DNA of 64,000 nt from Pelomonas sp047654785 (GCF_047654785.1 NZ_JASGKQ010000002.1:434001-498000); one strand, 5' to 3'; shown: positions 35,709 through 47,616, counted from the first letter of the stretch. The notes: generated by a model not told the origin, from the letters alone. Made by a program: numbers and translations.

Positions 35709-35712
35709 AGCC

Positions 35713-37272
35713 TCAATGCACGCCGTGCATCCACTTCCTCATCAGCGGCGTCAGCGCCATCAGGATGACGCCGGCGCCGATGGGGATGATCGTGAAGATC
35801 AGGAAGAACACCGACATCGAGTAGGTCGACGAGATCTGGTCGATGTAGGCGCCGGTGGAGCCGGCGATCTTGTTGGCGATGGCGGCGTTCAGGAACCACA
35901 CGCCGAACATCAGGCCCAGCAGCCGCGTCGGCGCGAGCCGAGAGATGTAGGACAGGCCCACCGGCGACAGGCACAGCTCGCCCATCGTGTGCAGCAGGTA
36001 GGCCAGCGACAGGAAGACCATGCTGACCTGCGCCGTCTTGGCGCCCTGCGGGATGCCCGCCGCGCCATAGGACAGCACCGCGAAGCCCAGCCCCAGCAGC
36101 ACCAGGCCGGTGCCGAACTTGACCGGGCCGGACGGGTTCCAGTGCTTCTCCCACATCTTGGAGAACATCGGCGCCAGGATGACCAGGAAGAAGGAGTTCA
36201 GCACGCCGAACCAGGTGGCCGGCACCTCGCTCTGGTCCATGCCGAACTCGCGGCCCAGCATCCACAGGCTCAGGCCCCAGACGATGGCGAAGGCCGCGGC
36301 CAGCGACAGGTTGGCCAGCGCGTAGCGGCCGCCGGTGGCGCGGTAGAGCCTGAACAGCAGCCAGGTCAGGATGCCCGCGGGCACCAGCGTCATCGCGGTG
36401 TTGACGATCTTGAAGACCAGGCCGCTGGTACCGACCAGCGCGCGGTCGGTGTAGTCGGCCGCGAAGATGGTCATCGAGCCGCCGGCCTGTTCGAAGGCGA
36501 ACCAGAAGAAGATCGTGAAGAAGGAGAACACGAAGATCGCCTTCAGCCGGTCGGCGACGACGTGCTGGGGCGTGTCGTCCAGCGCCTGCCGCTCGGCCTT
36601 GGCGGCGGCGTCGGCCTTGTCGCCGATGCGGCCGAAGACGCCCTGGCTGAGCCAGAACTGGATCGCGCCCAGGATCATGAACACGCCCGCCAGGCCGAAG
36701 CCGAGGTTCCAGGACACCTTCTCGCCGATGTAGCCGCACAGCGAGATGCCGAAGAAGGCGCCCGCGTTGACGCCCATGTAGAACAGCGTGTAGCCGCTGT
36801 CGCGGGCGTTCTCGTTGTCCTTGCCGTAGAGCTGGCCGACGATGGCCGAGATGTTGGGCTTGAACAGCCCGGTGCCGAGCACCACCAGCCCCAGGCCCAG
36901 GTAGAACGTCGGCACCGTCTCCATGAAGAGGGCGATGTGGCCGGCCGCGATGATGAAGCCGCCCAGCAGCACCGAGCGGCGCGTGCCCAGCAGCCGGTCG
37001 GCGATGTAGCCGCCCAGGATGGGCGTCACGTAGGCCAGGCCGGTGTACCAGCCGTACAGGCTGGTCGCGTCCGCGCGGCTCCAGCCCCAGCCGCCCTTGC
37101 TGGCCTCGGTGATCAGGAACAGCACGAGCAGCGCCCGCATGCCGTAGTAGGAGAAGCGCTCCCACATCTCGGTGAAGAAGAGCACGAAGAGCTGGTGCGG
37201 CTGGCCCAGGATCTGGGCGCCGCCCGGGGCGTGGGCGGCCGGGTAGGCCGTCGGGGTGGACGAGGTGGTCAC
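35713..37272 (-). CDS. POT/PTR-family proton-dependent oligopeptide transporter
   Basis: A 519-residue MFS transporter importing di/tripeptides with protons. GTG at 37272 (TTSSTPTAYPAAHAPGG) is chosen: the preceding 28 in-frame codons are Arg/Pro-rich and unlike the family. The POT signature EMWERFSYYGMRALLVLFL is in TM1, with GTGLFKPNISAIVGQLY and the second PTR signature region FFGISLCGYIGEKVSWNLGF. About 13-14 hydrophobic helices are apparent. It is convergent with norZ and has no visible partner genes. Confidence 0.92.
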   Translation of the reverse strand: MTTSSTPTAYPAAHAPGGAQILGQPHQLFVLFFTEMWERFSYYGMRALLVLFLITEASKGGWGWSRADATSLYGWYTGLAYVTPILGGYIADRLLGTRRSVLLGGFIIAAGHIALFMETVPTFYLGLGLVVLGTGLFKPNISAIVGQLYGKDNENARDSGYTLFYMGVNAGAFFGISLCGYIGEKVSWNLGFGLAGVFMILGAIQFWLSQGVFGRIGDKADAAAKAERQALDDTPQHVVADRLKAIFVFSFFTIFFWFAFEQAGGSMTIFAADYTDRALVGTSGLVFKIVNTAMTLVPAGILTWLLFRLYRATGGRYALANLSLAAAFAIVWGLSLWMLGREFGMDQSEVPATWFGVLNSFFLVILAPMFSKMWEKHWNPSGPVKFGTGLVLLGLGFAVLSYGAAGIPQGAKTAQVSMVFLSLAYLLHTMGELCLSPVGLSYISRLAPTRLLGLMFGVWFLNAAIANKIAGSTGAYIDQISSTYSMSVFFLIFTIIPIGAGVILMALTPLMRKWMHGVH

Positions 37273-37366
37273 GTGGTTCGTTCCAGGGTGGACTCGGGGG
37301 CGCGGGCGGTGGCCCGCAGGAAGCGGCGCGGATTGTCCCGTCCGCGATGGCGCCATCAGGGTCGGG

Positions 37367-39580
37367 TTAGCCCCGACGCGCCATGACTTGTGGCAGGGGC
37401 GGCCCGCCCTCGCCGGCCCCCGCCCAGCGGTCGCGGCCCTGCTGCTTGGCGCGGTAGAGCGCCCGGTCGGCCAGCGCCAGCACCTCGGTCCAGTCGCGGG
37501 CGGCGTGCGCCGGGAAGACCGCCCAGCCCACCGAGCCGCTGACCGCCAGCGCGCGGCCGCCGTGCAGCGGGAACGGCCGCTCGCGCAGCACCTGGCACAG
37601 GCGCTCGGCGATCTGCGCGGCGGCGGCGGCCGGCGGGCGGCGCGCCACCAGCAGGAACTCCTCGCCGCCCCAGCGCACCAGGTGGTCGGCGGCGCGCTTG
37701 ACCTCGCCCAGGCGCTGCGCGACCTGCTGCAGCACCTGGTCGCCCGCGTCGTGGCCGTGCTCGTCGTTGATGCGCTTGAAGTGGTCGATGTCGATCAGGA
37801 AGAAGGCCAGCCCCTCGTTCTGGCCGGCGGCCGCGTGGCGGCGCGCCAGCGCCACGTCGGCCTCGATGTGCTGCAGCAGGTAGCGGCGGTTGCGCAGGCC
37901 GGTCAGCGGGTCGGTGAGGCTGGCCTCGTTGAGCGCCTCGTTGGCCAGGCTGAGCGCCCGGTTGCTGAGTTCGAGCGCGGCCGTGCGCTCGGCGACGCGC
38001 TGCTCCAGCGTCTCGTTGGCGACCTGCAGCGCCTCGCAGGACTGGCGCGTGCGGCGCGCGCTTTCGAGCTGGTTGGCCAGCGCCGCGAGGTGGGCGGCGA
38101 ACAGCACCTCGTCGCGGCTCCAGCCGCCTTCCTGGCCGCGGCGCAGCGCCAGCAGCAGCCCGGCCAGCCGGCCCTGCTGGCGCAGCGGCACCTCGATGGC
38201 GGCGTTCAGCCCGAGCGCGGCCAGCGTGGGCGCGAGGTCGAGGAAGTCCGGGTGGTTGTGCAGGTCGTGTAGCGCGCGCAGCTCGGAGCGGTCGTCGAGC
38301 CGGCACTGCACGACGGCCACGTAGCGCGCCGCCAGCGCGGCGTCGGCGTCGCCCGCGCGGGCCGCGCAGTGCGGCGACGGCGCTTGCTCGTCCCACTCCC
38401 ACAGCATCAGCGCGTCGGCGTGCAGGATGTCGCGGCCGGACGCGCAGAGCCGGGCCAGGCTGCCGGCCTTGTCGGTGTCCAGCCGCTGCAGCTCCTCGCT
38501 GAGCAGCAGCAGCCGCTCCAGCGGCGGACGCTCGCTGAGGTCGTGCTGGCGCAGCGCCTCTAGGTTCTCGACGACGTGCAGCTGCCGCAGCACCTCGGCC
38601 TGCAGCTGCATGGCGGCGCGCGTGTGGCCCAGCGCGGCGGCGAAGTCGCCGGTGCGCTCGTGCAGCCGCGCCAGCGCCTCGTGGCATTCCATCAGCTGGC
38701 GGCGCGCGCCGGTGCGCTGCGCCTGCTGCAGCGCGCGCTCGTAGGCGGCCTGGGCCTCGGGCAGCCGCCCCTGCCGCTGCAGGATGTCCGCCAGCGTGCG
38801 GTGCGCTCCGCCCAGCAGCCAGCCGTTGCCGGCGGCCCGGGCCAGGCGCAGCGCCAGCTGGGCCTCGTCCAGCGCCTCGTCGAGCCGGCCTTGCAGCAGG
38901 CCGAGGTCGGCCAGCTGCCAGCCGCTCTCGGCGACGTAGTGGCGCACGCCGCCGCGCCGGGCGGTGGCGTGGGCGTGCCGCAGCTGGCTGCGCGCGGCGT
39001 CCAGCTCGCCGAGGGCGCGCAGGTTCACGCCCTGGTTGATGGCGGCCTTGCTGACGAGGTAGTCGTCCTGCAGCGCGTCGGCCAGCGCGCGGGCGTCGCC
39101 GTGCAGCCGGGCGGCGCGCTGGCGGTCGCCCATCGCGTCGTGGACCTGGCCCAGGCCGATGCGGGCCTCGATCTCGGCGTCGGTCGCGCCGCACAGCCGG
39201 GCGACGTCCAGCGCCAGCGCCCAGCGCTGCACGGCGTCCTGGTAATCCGCATGGGCATAGGCGATGCGGCCGACGGCGCACAGCAGGCGGGCGTTCTCCG
39301 GGTGCCAGCCCTGCGCGCGCGCCTGGGCCTGGGCGTCCAGCAGCCCGGCCAGCAGCTCGGGCCCGCGGCCCAGCACCTCCAGGCAGCAAAAGCGCGCATG
39401 CAGCAGGCCCAGCCGGGTGCGCCCCAGCGCCTGCGCGCGCGGGTCGTCCAGCAGCGTGCCGAGCAGCGCACCCAGCAGCTTGGGGTGGCGCCAGCGCACG
39501 CCCGCCACCCAGCGCCACGCGGCGTGCTGGTGCTGCGGCGAGCCGGGCGACTCGATGAGCTGGCGCAGCGGGCGGGACAT
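37367..39580 (-). CDS. Diguanylate cyclase with TPR and GAF-like sensory domains
   Basis: A 737-residue soluble protein; start at 39580 (MSRPLRQLIES) rather than 12 codons earlier in Arg-rich sequence. Residues about 80-340 are TPR repeats (pairs of helices, e.g. GRIAYAHADYQDAVQRWALAL). A GAF-like domain spans about residues 370-540. A coiled coil (ANETLEQRVAERTAALELSNRALSLANEALNEAS) leads to a GGDEF domain with the active-site sequence GGEEF, DIDHFKRINDEHGHDAGD and ALYRAKQQGRDRW. It should make c-di-GMP. No RxxD inhibitory site is evident just before GGEEF. It is transcribed alone. Confidence 0.92.
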   Translation of the reverse strand: MSRPLRQLIESPGSPQHQHAAWRWVAGVRWRHPKLLGALLGTLLDDPRAQALGRTRLGLLHARFCCLEVLGRGPELLAGLLDAQAQARAQGWHPENARLLCAVGRIAYAHADYQDAVQRWALALDVARLCGATDAEIEARIGLGQVHDAMGDRQRAARLHGDARALADALQDDYLVSKAAINQGVNLRALGELDAARSQLRHAHATARRGGVRHYVAESGWQLADLGLLQGRLDEALDEAQLALRLARAAGNGWLLGGAHRTLADILQRQGRLPEAQAAYERALQQAQRTGARRQLMECHEALARLHERTGDFAAALGHTRAAMQLQAEVLRQLHVVENLEALRQHDLSERPPLERLLLLSEELQRLDTDKAGSLARLCASGRDILHADALMLWEWDEQAPSPHCAARAGDADAALAARYVAVVQCRLDDRSELRALHDLHNHPDFLDLAPTLAALGLNAAIEVPLRQQGRLAGLLLALRRGQEGGWSRDEVLFAAHLAALANQLESARRTRQSCEALQVANETLEQRVAERTAALELSNRALSLANEALNEASLTDPLTGLRNRRYLLQHIEADVALARRHAAAGQNEGLAFFLIDIDHFKRINDEHGHDAGDQVLQQVAQRLGEVKRAADHLVRWGGEEFLLVARRPPAAAAAQIAERLCQVLRERPFPLHGGRALAVSGSVGWAVFPAHAARDWTEVLALADRALYRAKQQGRDRWAGAGEGGPPLPQVMARRG

Positions 39581-39644
39581 GCGCCGCATTCTGCGGGGGC
39601 GCGCCGCGCCCGGCACGGGCCGGGCGGGTGCCGGATGCGCAGTT

Positions 39645-40427
39645 TTACAGCTTGAAGTCGTAGTCGATCGTCAGCGGCGCATGGTCGCTGAACAGCTCGC
39701 CGGTGTAGATGGACTCGGCGCGGGCCAGCGCGGCCAGGCCGGGCGTGGCGAGGTGGTAGTCCAGCCGCCACCCGACGTTGTTGGCGCGCGCGTTGCCGCG
39801 GTTGCTCCACCAGGTGTATTGCTCGGCCCGGTCGTTCAGCGTGCGGAACACGTCCACCAGGCCGCCTTCGTCCAGCAGCCGGGTCATCCAGGCCCGCTCC
39901 TCGGGCAGGAAGCCGCTGTTCTTCTGGTTGCCGCGCCAGTTCTTCAGGTCGATTTCCTTGTGCGCGATGTTCACGTCGGCGACCAGGATGAACTCGCGCT
40001 CGGCCTTGAGCGCCAGCAGGTGCGGGTAGATCGCGTCCAGGAAACGGTACTTGACCGCCTGGCGCTCCTCGCCGCTGCTGCCGCTGGGGAAGTAGACGCT
40101 GATCAGGCTGAGCTTGCGGCCGGGCTTGTCGAAGCGCTTTTCCACCCAGCGGCCTTCCTGGTCGAACTCGGGGAGCTCCAGGCCGGTGACGACGTCGCTG
40201 GGCGCCTCGGCGGTGTACAGGCCGACGCCGGAGTAGCCCTTCTTCTCGGCGTAGTGGAAGTGGCCGTCGAGCCTGTCGCAGCGGCGGAACTTGTCCTCCA
40301 CGACGTCCGCCTGGGCCTTGAGCTCCTGCACGCCCACGGCGTCGGCCCGCTGCCGGTCCAGCCACTCGAAAAAGCCCTTGCTGGCGGCGGAACGCACGCC
40401 GTTGAGGTTGGCGGTGATGAAACGCAT
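39645..40427 (-). CDS. xth: Exodeoxyribonuclease III
   Basis: A 260-residue Mg-dependent AP endonuclease/3'-5' exonuclease of base-excision repair. ATG at 40427 gives the canonical MRFITANLNGVRSA opening; the longer frame upstream is a shadow of the TonB-receptor gene. Catalytic landmarks: Asn in ITANLNG, Glu in GVQELKAQ, Tyr in SVYFPSG, DVN in LVADVNIAHKEIDLKNW, and the final SDHAPLTIDYDF. Length is typical. It is divergent from the TonB-dependent receptor gene with a 100-bp gap. Confidence 0.95.
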   Translation of the reverse strand: MRFITANLNGVRSAASKGFFEWLDRQRADAVGVQELKAQADVVEDKFRRCDRLDGHFHYAEKKGYSGVGLYTAEAPSDVVTGLELPEFDQEGRWVEKRFDKPGRKLSLISVYFPSGSSGEERQAVKYRFLDAIYPHLLALKAEREFILVADVNIAHKEIDLKNWRGNQKNSGFLPEERAWMTRLLDEGGLVDVFRTLNDRAEQYTWWSNRGNARANNVGWRLDYHLATPGLAALARAESIYTGELFSDHAPLTIDYDFKL

Positions 40428-40527
40428 GCCGGCGCGGCCCCCGAAAGAAAGTGAAGGCCGGAGTATCCCAGCGGGGCCGGGCCCGCATCTTGCTAGACAC
40501 CGGCGATCCCCCCTCCAGGAGCCGCCG

Positions 40528-42750
<2,223 letters not shown>

Positions 42751-42770
42751 CCGCAAGGAAAGCCCGCCCG

Positions 42771-43718
42771 ATGACCCCCACCCGCCGCCAACTGCTGACC
42801 CTGGCCGCCGCCACCACGCTCGCCGGCCCCGCGCCTGCCGCCCGCGCGGCCAGCGCCACCCCCCGGCTGCCGGCGCAGAAGAGCCTCCAGCTCTTCGGCG
42901 CGACCCTGCGCTACCACGAGCTCGGCCGCCCCGGCGCCGGCAAGCCGACGCTGGTGCTGCTGCACGGCCTGGGCAGCAGCGCCGCCGGCGACTGGGGCCA
43001 GGTCATGCCCCAGCTGGCCCGCACCCACCACGTGCTGGCGCCGGACCAGCTGGGCTTCGGCCAGTCCGACAAGCCCTTCATCCAGTACGGCATCCAGACC
43101 TGGGTGGACTTCCTCGGCGAGTTCCTGCGCGAGAAGCGGGTGGCCGACGGCTTCCAGCTGATGGGCGAATCGCTGGGCGGCTGGATCGCCGCGCAGTACA
43201 CGCTGCAGGCGCTGCGCGGCGAGGCGGCCGGCGAGAGCTTCACGCTGCGCAAGCCGGGCCGACTGGTGCTGGCCGACGCGGCCGGCTTCCGCGAGGTGAT
43301 GGCCGCGCAGTTCGAGAAGCCCGCGCCCGGCAAGGGCGGCGCCGGCCCCAGCCTGGCCGGCCAGAAGGCGCTGCTGGCGCGCATCTTCCGCGCGCCGGCC
43401 TTCAACACCGAGGCCGCCATCCGCAACGGCCTGGGCTGGAGCATCTCCAAGGGCGACAGCTTCACCATCGCCGCCGTCCACGCCAACCCGGCCATCCTGA
43501 ACGAGGCCATCGACGGCCAGCTGGCCGGCATCACCATCCCGACGCTGGTGGTCTGGGGCCAGCACGACGAGCTGATCCCGCTGGCGCTGGGCGAGCGCTA
43601 CGCGCGCGAGATCCCGGGCGCGCGGCTGGTGGTCGTGCCCGAGGCCGGCCATGCGCCGATGATCGAAACGCCGGCCGCCTTCCTCGCCGCGCTGGGCGAC
43701 TTCCTGACCCGCCCGTGA
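42771..43718 (+). CDS. Exported alpha/beta hydrolase
   Basis: A 315-residue protein; ATG at 42771 follows AAGGAAAG and a 20-bp gap from the receptor gene. The N-terminus carries a twin-Arg-like start (TRRQLLTLAAATTLAG...ARAA), so Tat or Sec export is likely. Alpha/beta hydrolase landmarks: LVLLHGLGSSAAGDW (oxyanion), GESLGGW (nucleophile Ser), VWGQHDELIPL (Asp), and EAGHAPMIETP (His). These fit the esterase/C-C hydrolase group. The last base pairs overlap the nucleoside hydrolase gene by 4 bp (GTGA). Confidence 0.87.
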   Translation: MTPTRRQLLTLAAATTLAGPAPAARAASATPRLPAQKSLQLFGATLRYHELGRPGAGKPTLVLLHGLGSSAAGDWGQVMPQLARTHHVLAPDQLGFGQSDKPFIQYGIQTWVDFLGEFLREKRVADGFQLMGESLGGWIAAQYTLQALRGEAAGESFTLRKPGRLVLADAAGFREVMAAQFEKPAPGKGGAGPSLAGQKALLARIFRAPAFNTEAAIRNGLGWSISKGDSFTIAAVHANPAILNEAIDGQLAGITIPTLVVWGQHDELIPLALGERYAREIPGARLVVVPEAGHAPMIETPAAFLAALGDFLTRP

Positions 43719-44686
43719 GGCCGCGCCGCCCCCTGGCCGTCCTCGCGGCGCTGCTGCTGGCCGCGGCGGCCCGGGCCGCCCCGCTGCCGGTCGTCGTCGA
43801 CCTGGACATCGGCGACGACATCGACGACGGCTTCGCGCTGGCGCTGGTCCTGGCCAGCCCGGCGCTGGAGGTGCGGGGCATCACCACCGCCTGGGGCGAC
43901 ACCGCGCTGCGCGCCCGGATGGTGCGGCGCCTGCTCCAAGAGAGCGGCCGCGAGGGCATTCCGGTGCATGCCGGCCTGCGCACGGCCAGCCAGATCGCCT
44001 TCAGCCAGGCGCGCTGGGCCGCCGGCCCGCGCCTGCCCGGCGCGGCCGAAGCGCCGCCGCCCGGGCCCGCGCAGCCGGACGCGGTCGAGTTCCTGCTCCG
44101 GCAGGCGCGCCGGCAGCCGGGGCAGGTCACGCTGCTGGCGCTGGGGCCGTTGACCAACGTGGCCGCGGCGCTCCGGCGCGACCCGCAGGGCTTCCGGCAG
44201 TTCAAGCAGGTGGTGCTGATGGGCGGCTCGGTGCGCGCGGGCTACAGCAAGTCCGACTACCGGCCGGCGCGGCCGCCGGACCGCGAATACAACATCGTCG
44301 CGGACACGCCGGCCGCGCAGGCGCTGTTCGCGTCCGGCGTGCCCCTGGTCATGATGCCGCTGGACGCCACCGCGCTGCGCCTGGACGACCAGAGGCGCGC
44401 GGCCCTCTTCAGCCACGGCTCGACGCTGACCGACGCGCTGGCGCTGATGTACCTGCAGTGGACCCACGCCGACCAGCCCTGGGCCAGCGCGACGCCGACG
44501 CTGTTCGACGTGGTGCCGGTGGCCTGGCTGCTCGACCCGGCGCTGTGCCCGACCACGCCGCTGCGCATCGAGGTCGACGCCGAGGGCTACACCCGCGAGG
44601 CGGCGGGCGCGCCCAATGCCGCCGTCTGCCTGGCGGCCGACAAGCCCCGGGTGCTGGAGCGGCTGATGCAGGCCTTGCTGCGCTGA
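43715..44686 (+). CDS. Exported nucleoside hydrolase
   Basis: A 323-residue protein with a GTG start overlapping the preceding stop. A signal peptide (RPLAVLAALLLAAAARAA) precedes the family motif VVVDLDIGDDIDDGFAL (the DxDxxxDD calcium-binding cluster), then LLALGPLTNVAAAL and VLMGGS. Nucleoside hydrolases split nucleosides into base and ribose. The catalytic His near the C-terminus is less clear: LFDVVPVAWLLDP keeps the Asp but no HDP-type motif, so substrate range may differ. Export is unusual for the family. It is followed after 76 bp by pyrE, and a GGCCGG/CCGGCC hairpin (44694-44710) lies in that gap. Confidence 0.85.
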   Translation: MRPRRPLAVLAALLLAAAARAAPLPVVVDLDIGDDIDDGFALALVLASPALEVRGITTAWGDTALRARMVRRLLQESGREGIPVHAGLRTASQIAFSQARWAAGPRLPGAAEAPPPGPAQPDAVEFLLRQARRQPGQVTLLALGPLTNVAAALRRDPQGFRQFKQVVLMGGSVRAGYSKSDYRPARPPDREYNIVADTPAAQALFASGVPLVMMPLDATALRLDDQRRAALFSHGSTLTDALALMYLQWTHADQPWASATPTLFDVVPVAWLLDPALCPTTPLRIEVDAEGYTREAAGAPNAAVCLAADKPRVLERLMQALLR

Positions 44687-44762
44687 TTCCGGGGGCCGGG
44701 AAATCCGGCCGCAAAGCCTTCCTACAATCGCGGGCACCAGGCCAGCTCGCCGCCGCCCCGCC

Positions 44763-45437
44763 ATGACCGCTCCCGCCGCCGCTTCCGACGCCCTCGCCCA
44801 GTCCTTCGTCGCCTTCGCCGTGGAGGCCGGCGTGCTGCGCTTCGGCGAGTTCAAGACCAAGGCCGGCCGGCTCAGCCCCTACTTCTTCAACGCCGGGCTG
44901 TTCGACGACGGCGCCAAGCTGGGCCGCCTCGCCGGCCTGTACGCGGAGCGGCTGATCGCGTCGGGCCTGGCCTTCGACATGATCTTCGGCCCGGCCTACA
45001 AGGGCATCACGCTGGCCGCCGCGGTGGCGGTGGAGCTGGCCCGGCGCGGCCGCAACGTGCCCTTCGCCTACAACCGCAAGGAGGCCAAGGACCACGGCGA
45101 GGGCGGCACGCTGGTCGGCGCGCCGGTGGCGGGCCGCGTGCTCATCATCGACGACGTGATCTCCGCCGGCACCTCGGTGCGCGAGTCCATCCAGATGATC
45201 CAGGCCGCCGGCGCCGCGCCCTGCGGCGTGGCCATCGCGCTGGACCGCCAGGAAAAGGCGGCCGAAGGCGGCGTGGACAGCCCGCAGTCCGCCGTGCAGC
45301 AGGTGCAGCAGCGCTACGGCCTGCCCGTGGTCGCCATCGCCGGCCTGGCCGACCTGCTGGCCTTCCTGGACGGCGCGCCCGAGCTGGCCGCCCACCGCCC
45401 GGCCGTGCTGGCCTACCGCGAGCGTTACGGGGTCTGA
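44763..45437 (+). CDS. pyrE: Orotate phosphoribosyltransferase
   Basis: A 224-residue enzyme joining orotate and PRPP to give OMP in pyrimidine synthesis. Motifs: FKTKAGRLSPYFFNAG at the N-terminus, IFGPAYKGITLAAAVA, FAYNRKEAKDHGEGG loop, and the PRPP-binding RVLIIDDVISAGTSVRES. Length is normal. A TACAAT -10-like box at 44723-44728 in the upstream gap suggests its own promoter. It overlaps the next gene by one base. Confidence 0.97.
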   Translation: MTAPAAASDALAQSFVAFAVEAGVLRFGEFKTKAGRLSPYFFNAGLFDDGAKLGRLAGLYAERLIASGLAFDMIFGPAYKGITLAAAVAVELARRGRNVPFAYNRKEAKDHGEGGTLVGAPVAGRVLIIDDVISAGTSVRESIQMIQAAGAAPCGVAIALDRQEKAAEGGVDSPQSAVQQVQQRYGLPVVAIAGLADLLAFLDGAPELAAHRPAVLAYRERYGV

Positions 45438-46129
45438 TGCGCACGCCGGTCGTCGCCGCCAGCCTGCTGCTCGCCACCGCCGCCTGGGCCCAGGACGGCC
45501 TGCCGGGCAAGGGCATCTACGCCTGCACGACCGCCGACGGCCGGCGGCTGACCAGCGACCGCCCCATCCCCGAATGCACCGCGCGCGAGCAGCGCGTGCT
45601 CAACACCGACGGCTCGCACCGCGCCACGCTGCCGCCCTTCCTCAGCCCCGAGGAGCGCGCCGCCAAGGAGGCCGCCGACCGCCGTGCCGCGGCCCTGCGC
45701 ATCGCCCAGCAGGACGCCATCCGCCGCGACCGCACGCTGATGCTGCGCTACCCCAACGAGGCCGCCCACCAGCGCGCGCGCCACGGGGCGCTGGACGACG
45801 CCAGCAAGGCGCTGAGGCTGTCGGAGCGCCGCATCAAGGACCTGGGCACCGAGCGCAAGCCGCTGACCGACGAGGCCGAGTTCTACGAGGGCCGGCCGCT
45901 GCCGGCCAAGCTCAAGCAGGCGCTGGACGCCAACGACGCCGCCGTCGAGGCGCAGCAGCAGCTCATCGAGAACCAGAAGGCCGAGCTGGTGCGCATCAAC
46001 GCGCGCTTCGACGCCGAGCTGGCCCGGCTGCGCAAGCTGTGGGCGGGTGCCGCCCCGGGGTCGCTGCCGCCGCTGGAAGAGCTGCCCCGGACCCTGCCGC
46101 CCGCCACGCCCAAGCCAGCCGCCAAGTAG
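45437..46129 (+). CDS. DUF4124-like exported protein with coiled coil
   Basis: A 230-residue protein; ATG overlaps the pyrE stop (TGATG). Signal peptide MRTPVVAASLLLATAAWAQ, then a DUF4124-like module (GIYACTTADGRRLTSDRPIPEC with the two Cys) and a long charged helical region (about residues 75-215) likely to form a coiled coil. This arrangement after pyrE is one I recall from Burkholderiales. A periplasmic role is likely; function unknown. Confidence 0.78.
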   Translation: MRTPVVAASLLLATAAWAQDGLPGKGIYACTTADGRRLTSDRPIPECTAREQRVLNTDGSHRATLPPFLSPEERAAKEAADRRAAALRIAQQDAIRRDRTLMLRYPNEAAHQRARHGALDDASKALRLSERRIKDLGTERKPLTDEAEFYEGRPLPAKLKQALDANDAAVEAQQQLIENQKAELVRINARFDAELARLRKLWAGAAPGSLPPLEELPRTLPPATPKPAAK

Positions 46130-46165
46130 CCGGCGGCGGGCCAGGCCCGGCCGGCCGCCCCGGGC

Positions 46166-47614
46166 TCAGCCCAGCTTCTTCTTCAGCAGCTCGTTGACCA
46201 GCGCCGGGTTGGCCTTGCCCTTGGTCGCCTTCATCGCCTGGCCGACCAGCGCGTTGAAGGCCTTGTCCTTGCCGGCGCGGTACTCGTCCACCGACTTCGG
46301 GTTGGCGGCCAGCACCTCGTCGAGGATGGCCTCGATGGCGCCGGTGTCGCTGACCTGCTTCAGGCCCCGGGCGTCGATGACCGCGTCAACGTCCGTCGCT
46401 TCGCCGCTCCACAGCGCCTCGAACACCTGCTTGGCGGCGTTGTTCGAGATGGTGCCGTCGCTGATGCGGGCGATCAGCGTCGCCAGCAGCGCCGGGCCGA
46501 CCGGCGCGGCGCCGATGTCGATGCCCTCGCTGTTCAGCCGCTTGCTGACCTCGCCCATCACCCAGTTGGCGACCAGCTTGGGCACCGCGCCCGCGGCCTT
46601 GGCGGCCTCGTAGTAGCGGGCCGTGGCCAGGCTCTGCGTCATCATGGTCGCGTCGTAGGCGGGCAGGCCGTCGGCGCTCTCGAAGCGCGCCGCCATCACG
46701 GCTGGCAGCTCGGGCATCTCGCCCTTCACGCGCGCCACCCACTCGGGCGCGATGACCAGCGGCGGCAGGTCGGGGTCCGGGAAGTAGCGGTAGTCGGCCG
46801 AGTCTTCCTTGCTGCGCATCGCGCGGGTCTCGCCGGTGTCCGGGTTGTAGAGCACGGTCGCTTGGCTGATTCGGCGGCCGTCCTCGATCTCGTCGATCTG
46901 CCAGTTGACCTCGTAGTTCACCGCGTCCACCAGGAAGCGGAAGCTGTTCAGGTTCTTGATCTCGCGCCGCGTGCCGAAGGGCTCGCCGGGCTTGCGCACC
47001 GACACGTTCACGTCGCAGCGGAACGAGCCTTCCTGCATGTTGCCGTCGCAGATGCCCAGCCACATGACCAGCGCGTGCAGCGTCTTGGCGTACTCGGCCG
47101 CCTCGGCGGCGGAGCGCATGTCGGGCTCCGAGACGATTTCCAGCAGCGGCGTGCCGGCGCGGTTCAGGTCGATGCCCGACTGGCCGTGGTAGTCCTCGTG
47201 CAGGCTCTTGCCCGCGTCTTCCTCCAGGTGGGCACGGGTCAGGTTGACGACGTGCTTGCGGTCGCCGACGAAGAACTCCACCTTGCCGCCCTGCACCACC
47301 GGGATCTCGAACTGGCTGATCTGGTAGCCCTTGGGCAGGTCCGGGTAGAAATAGTTCTTGCGCGCGAAGATGGACAGCGGCGCCACCTTGGCGCCCACGG
47401 CCAGGCCGAAGCGGATCGCGCGCTCGACGGCCGCGCGGTTCAACACCGGCAGGGTGCCGGGCAGCGCCAGGTCCACCGGCGAGGCCTGGGTGTTGGGCGC
47501 GGCGCCGAACGCGGTGGAGCTGCCGCTGAAGATCTTGCTCTGCGTGGAGAGCTGGACGTGGTTTTCGAGGCCGATGACGACCTCATAGCCGCGGATGAGT
47601 TGAGAAGTTGGCAT
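46166..47614 (-). CDS. gatB: Aspartyl/glutamyl-tRNA amidotransferase subunit B
   Basis: A 482-residue subunit that activates and amidates mischarged Glu-tRNA(Gln)/Asp-tRNA(Asn). Start at 47614 (MPTSQLIRGYEVVIGLENHVQL); the frame extending upstream is a gatA shadow. Family signatures include LFCGC-equivalent region near GSSTAFGAAPNTQASPVDLALPGTLP, DLPKGYQISQFEIPVV, LEEDAGKSLHEDYHGQSGIDLNRAGTPLLEIVSEPDM, and the GatB/YqeY tail domain. It starts 2 bp after gatA ends; order gatC-gatA-gatB on the minus strand. Confidence 0.96.
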   Translation of the reverse strand: MPTSQLIRGYEVVIGLENHVQLSTQSKIFSGSSTAFGAAPNTQASPVDLALPGTLPVLNRAAVERAIRFGLAVGAKVAPLSIFARKNYFYPDLPKGYQISQFEIPVVQGGKVEFFVGDRKHVVNLTRAHLEEDAGKSLHEDYHGQSGIDLNRAGTPLLEIVSEPDMRSAAEAAEYAKTLHALVMWLGICDGNMQEGSFRCDVNVSVRKPGEPFGTRREIKNLNSFRFLVDAVNYEVNWQIDEIEDGRRISQATVLYNPDTGETRAMRSKEDSADYRYFPDPDLPPLVIAPEWVARVKGEMPELPAVMAARFESADGLPAYDATMMTQSLATARYYEAAKAAGAVPKLVANWVMGEVSKRLNSEGIDIGAAPVGPALLATLIARISDGTISNNAAKQVFEALWSGEATDVDAVIDARGLKQVSDTGAIEAILDEVLAANPKSVDEYRAGKDKAFNALVGQAMKATKGKANPALVNELLKKKLG

Positions 47615-47616
47615 AT

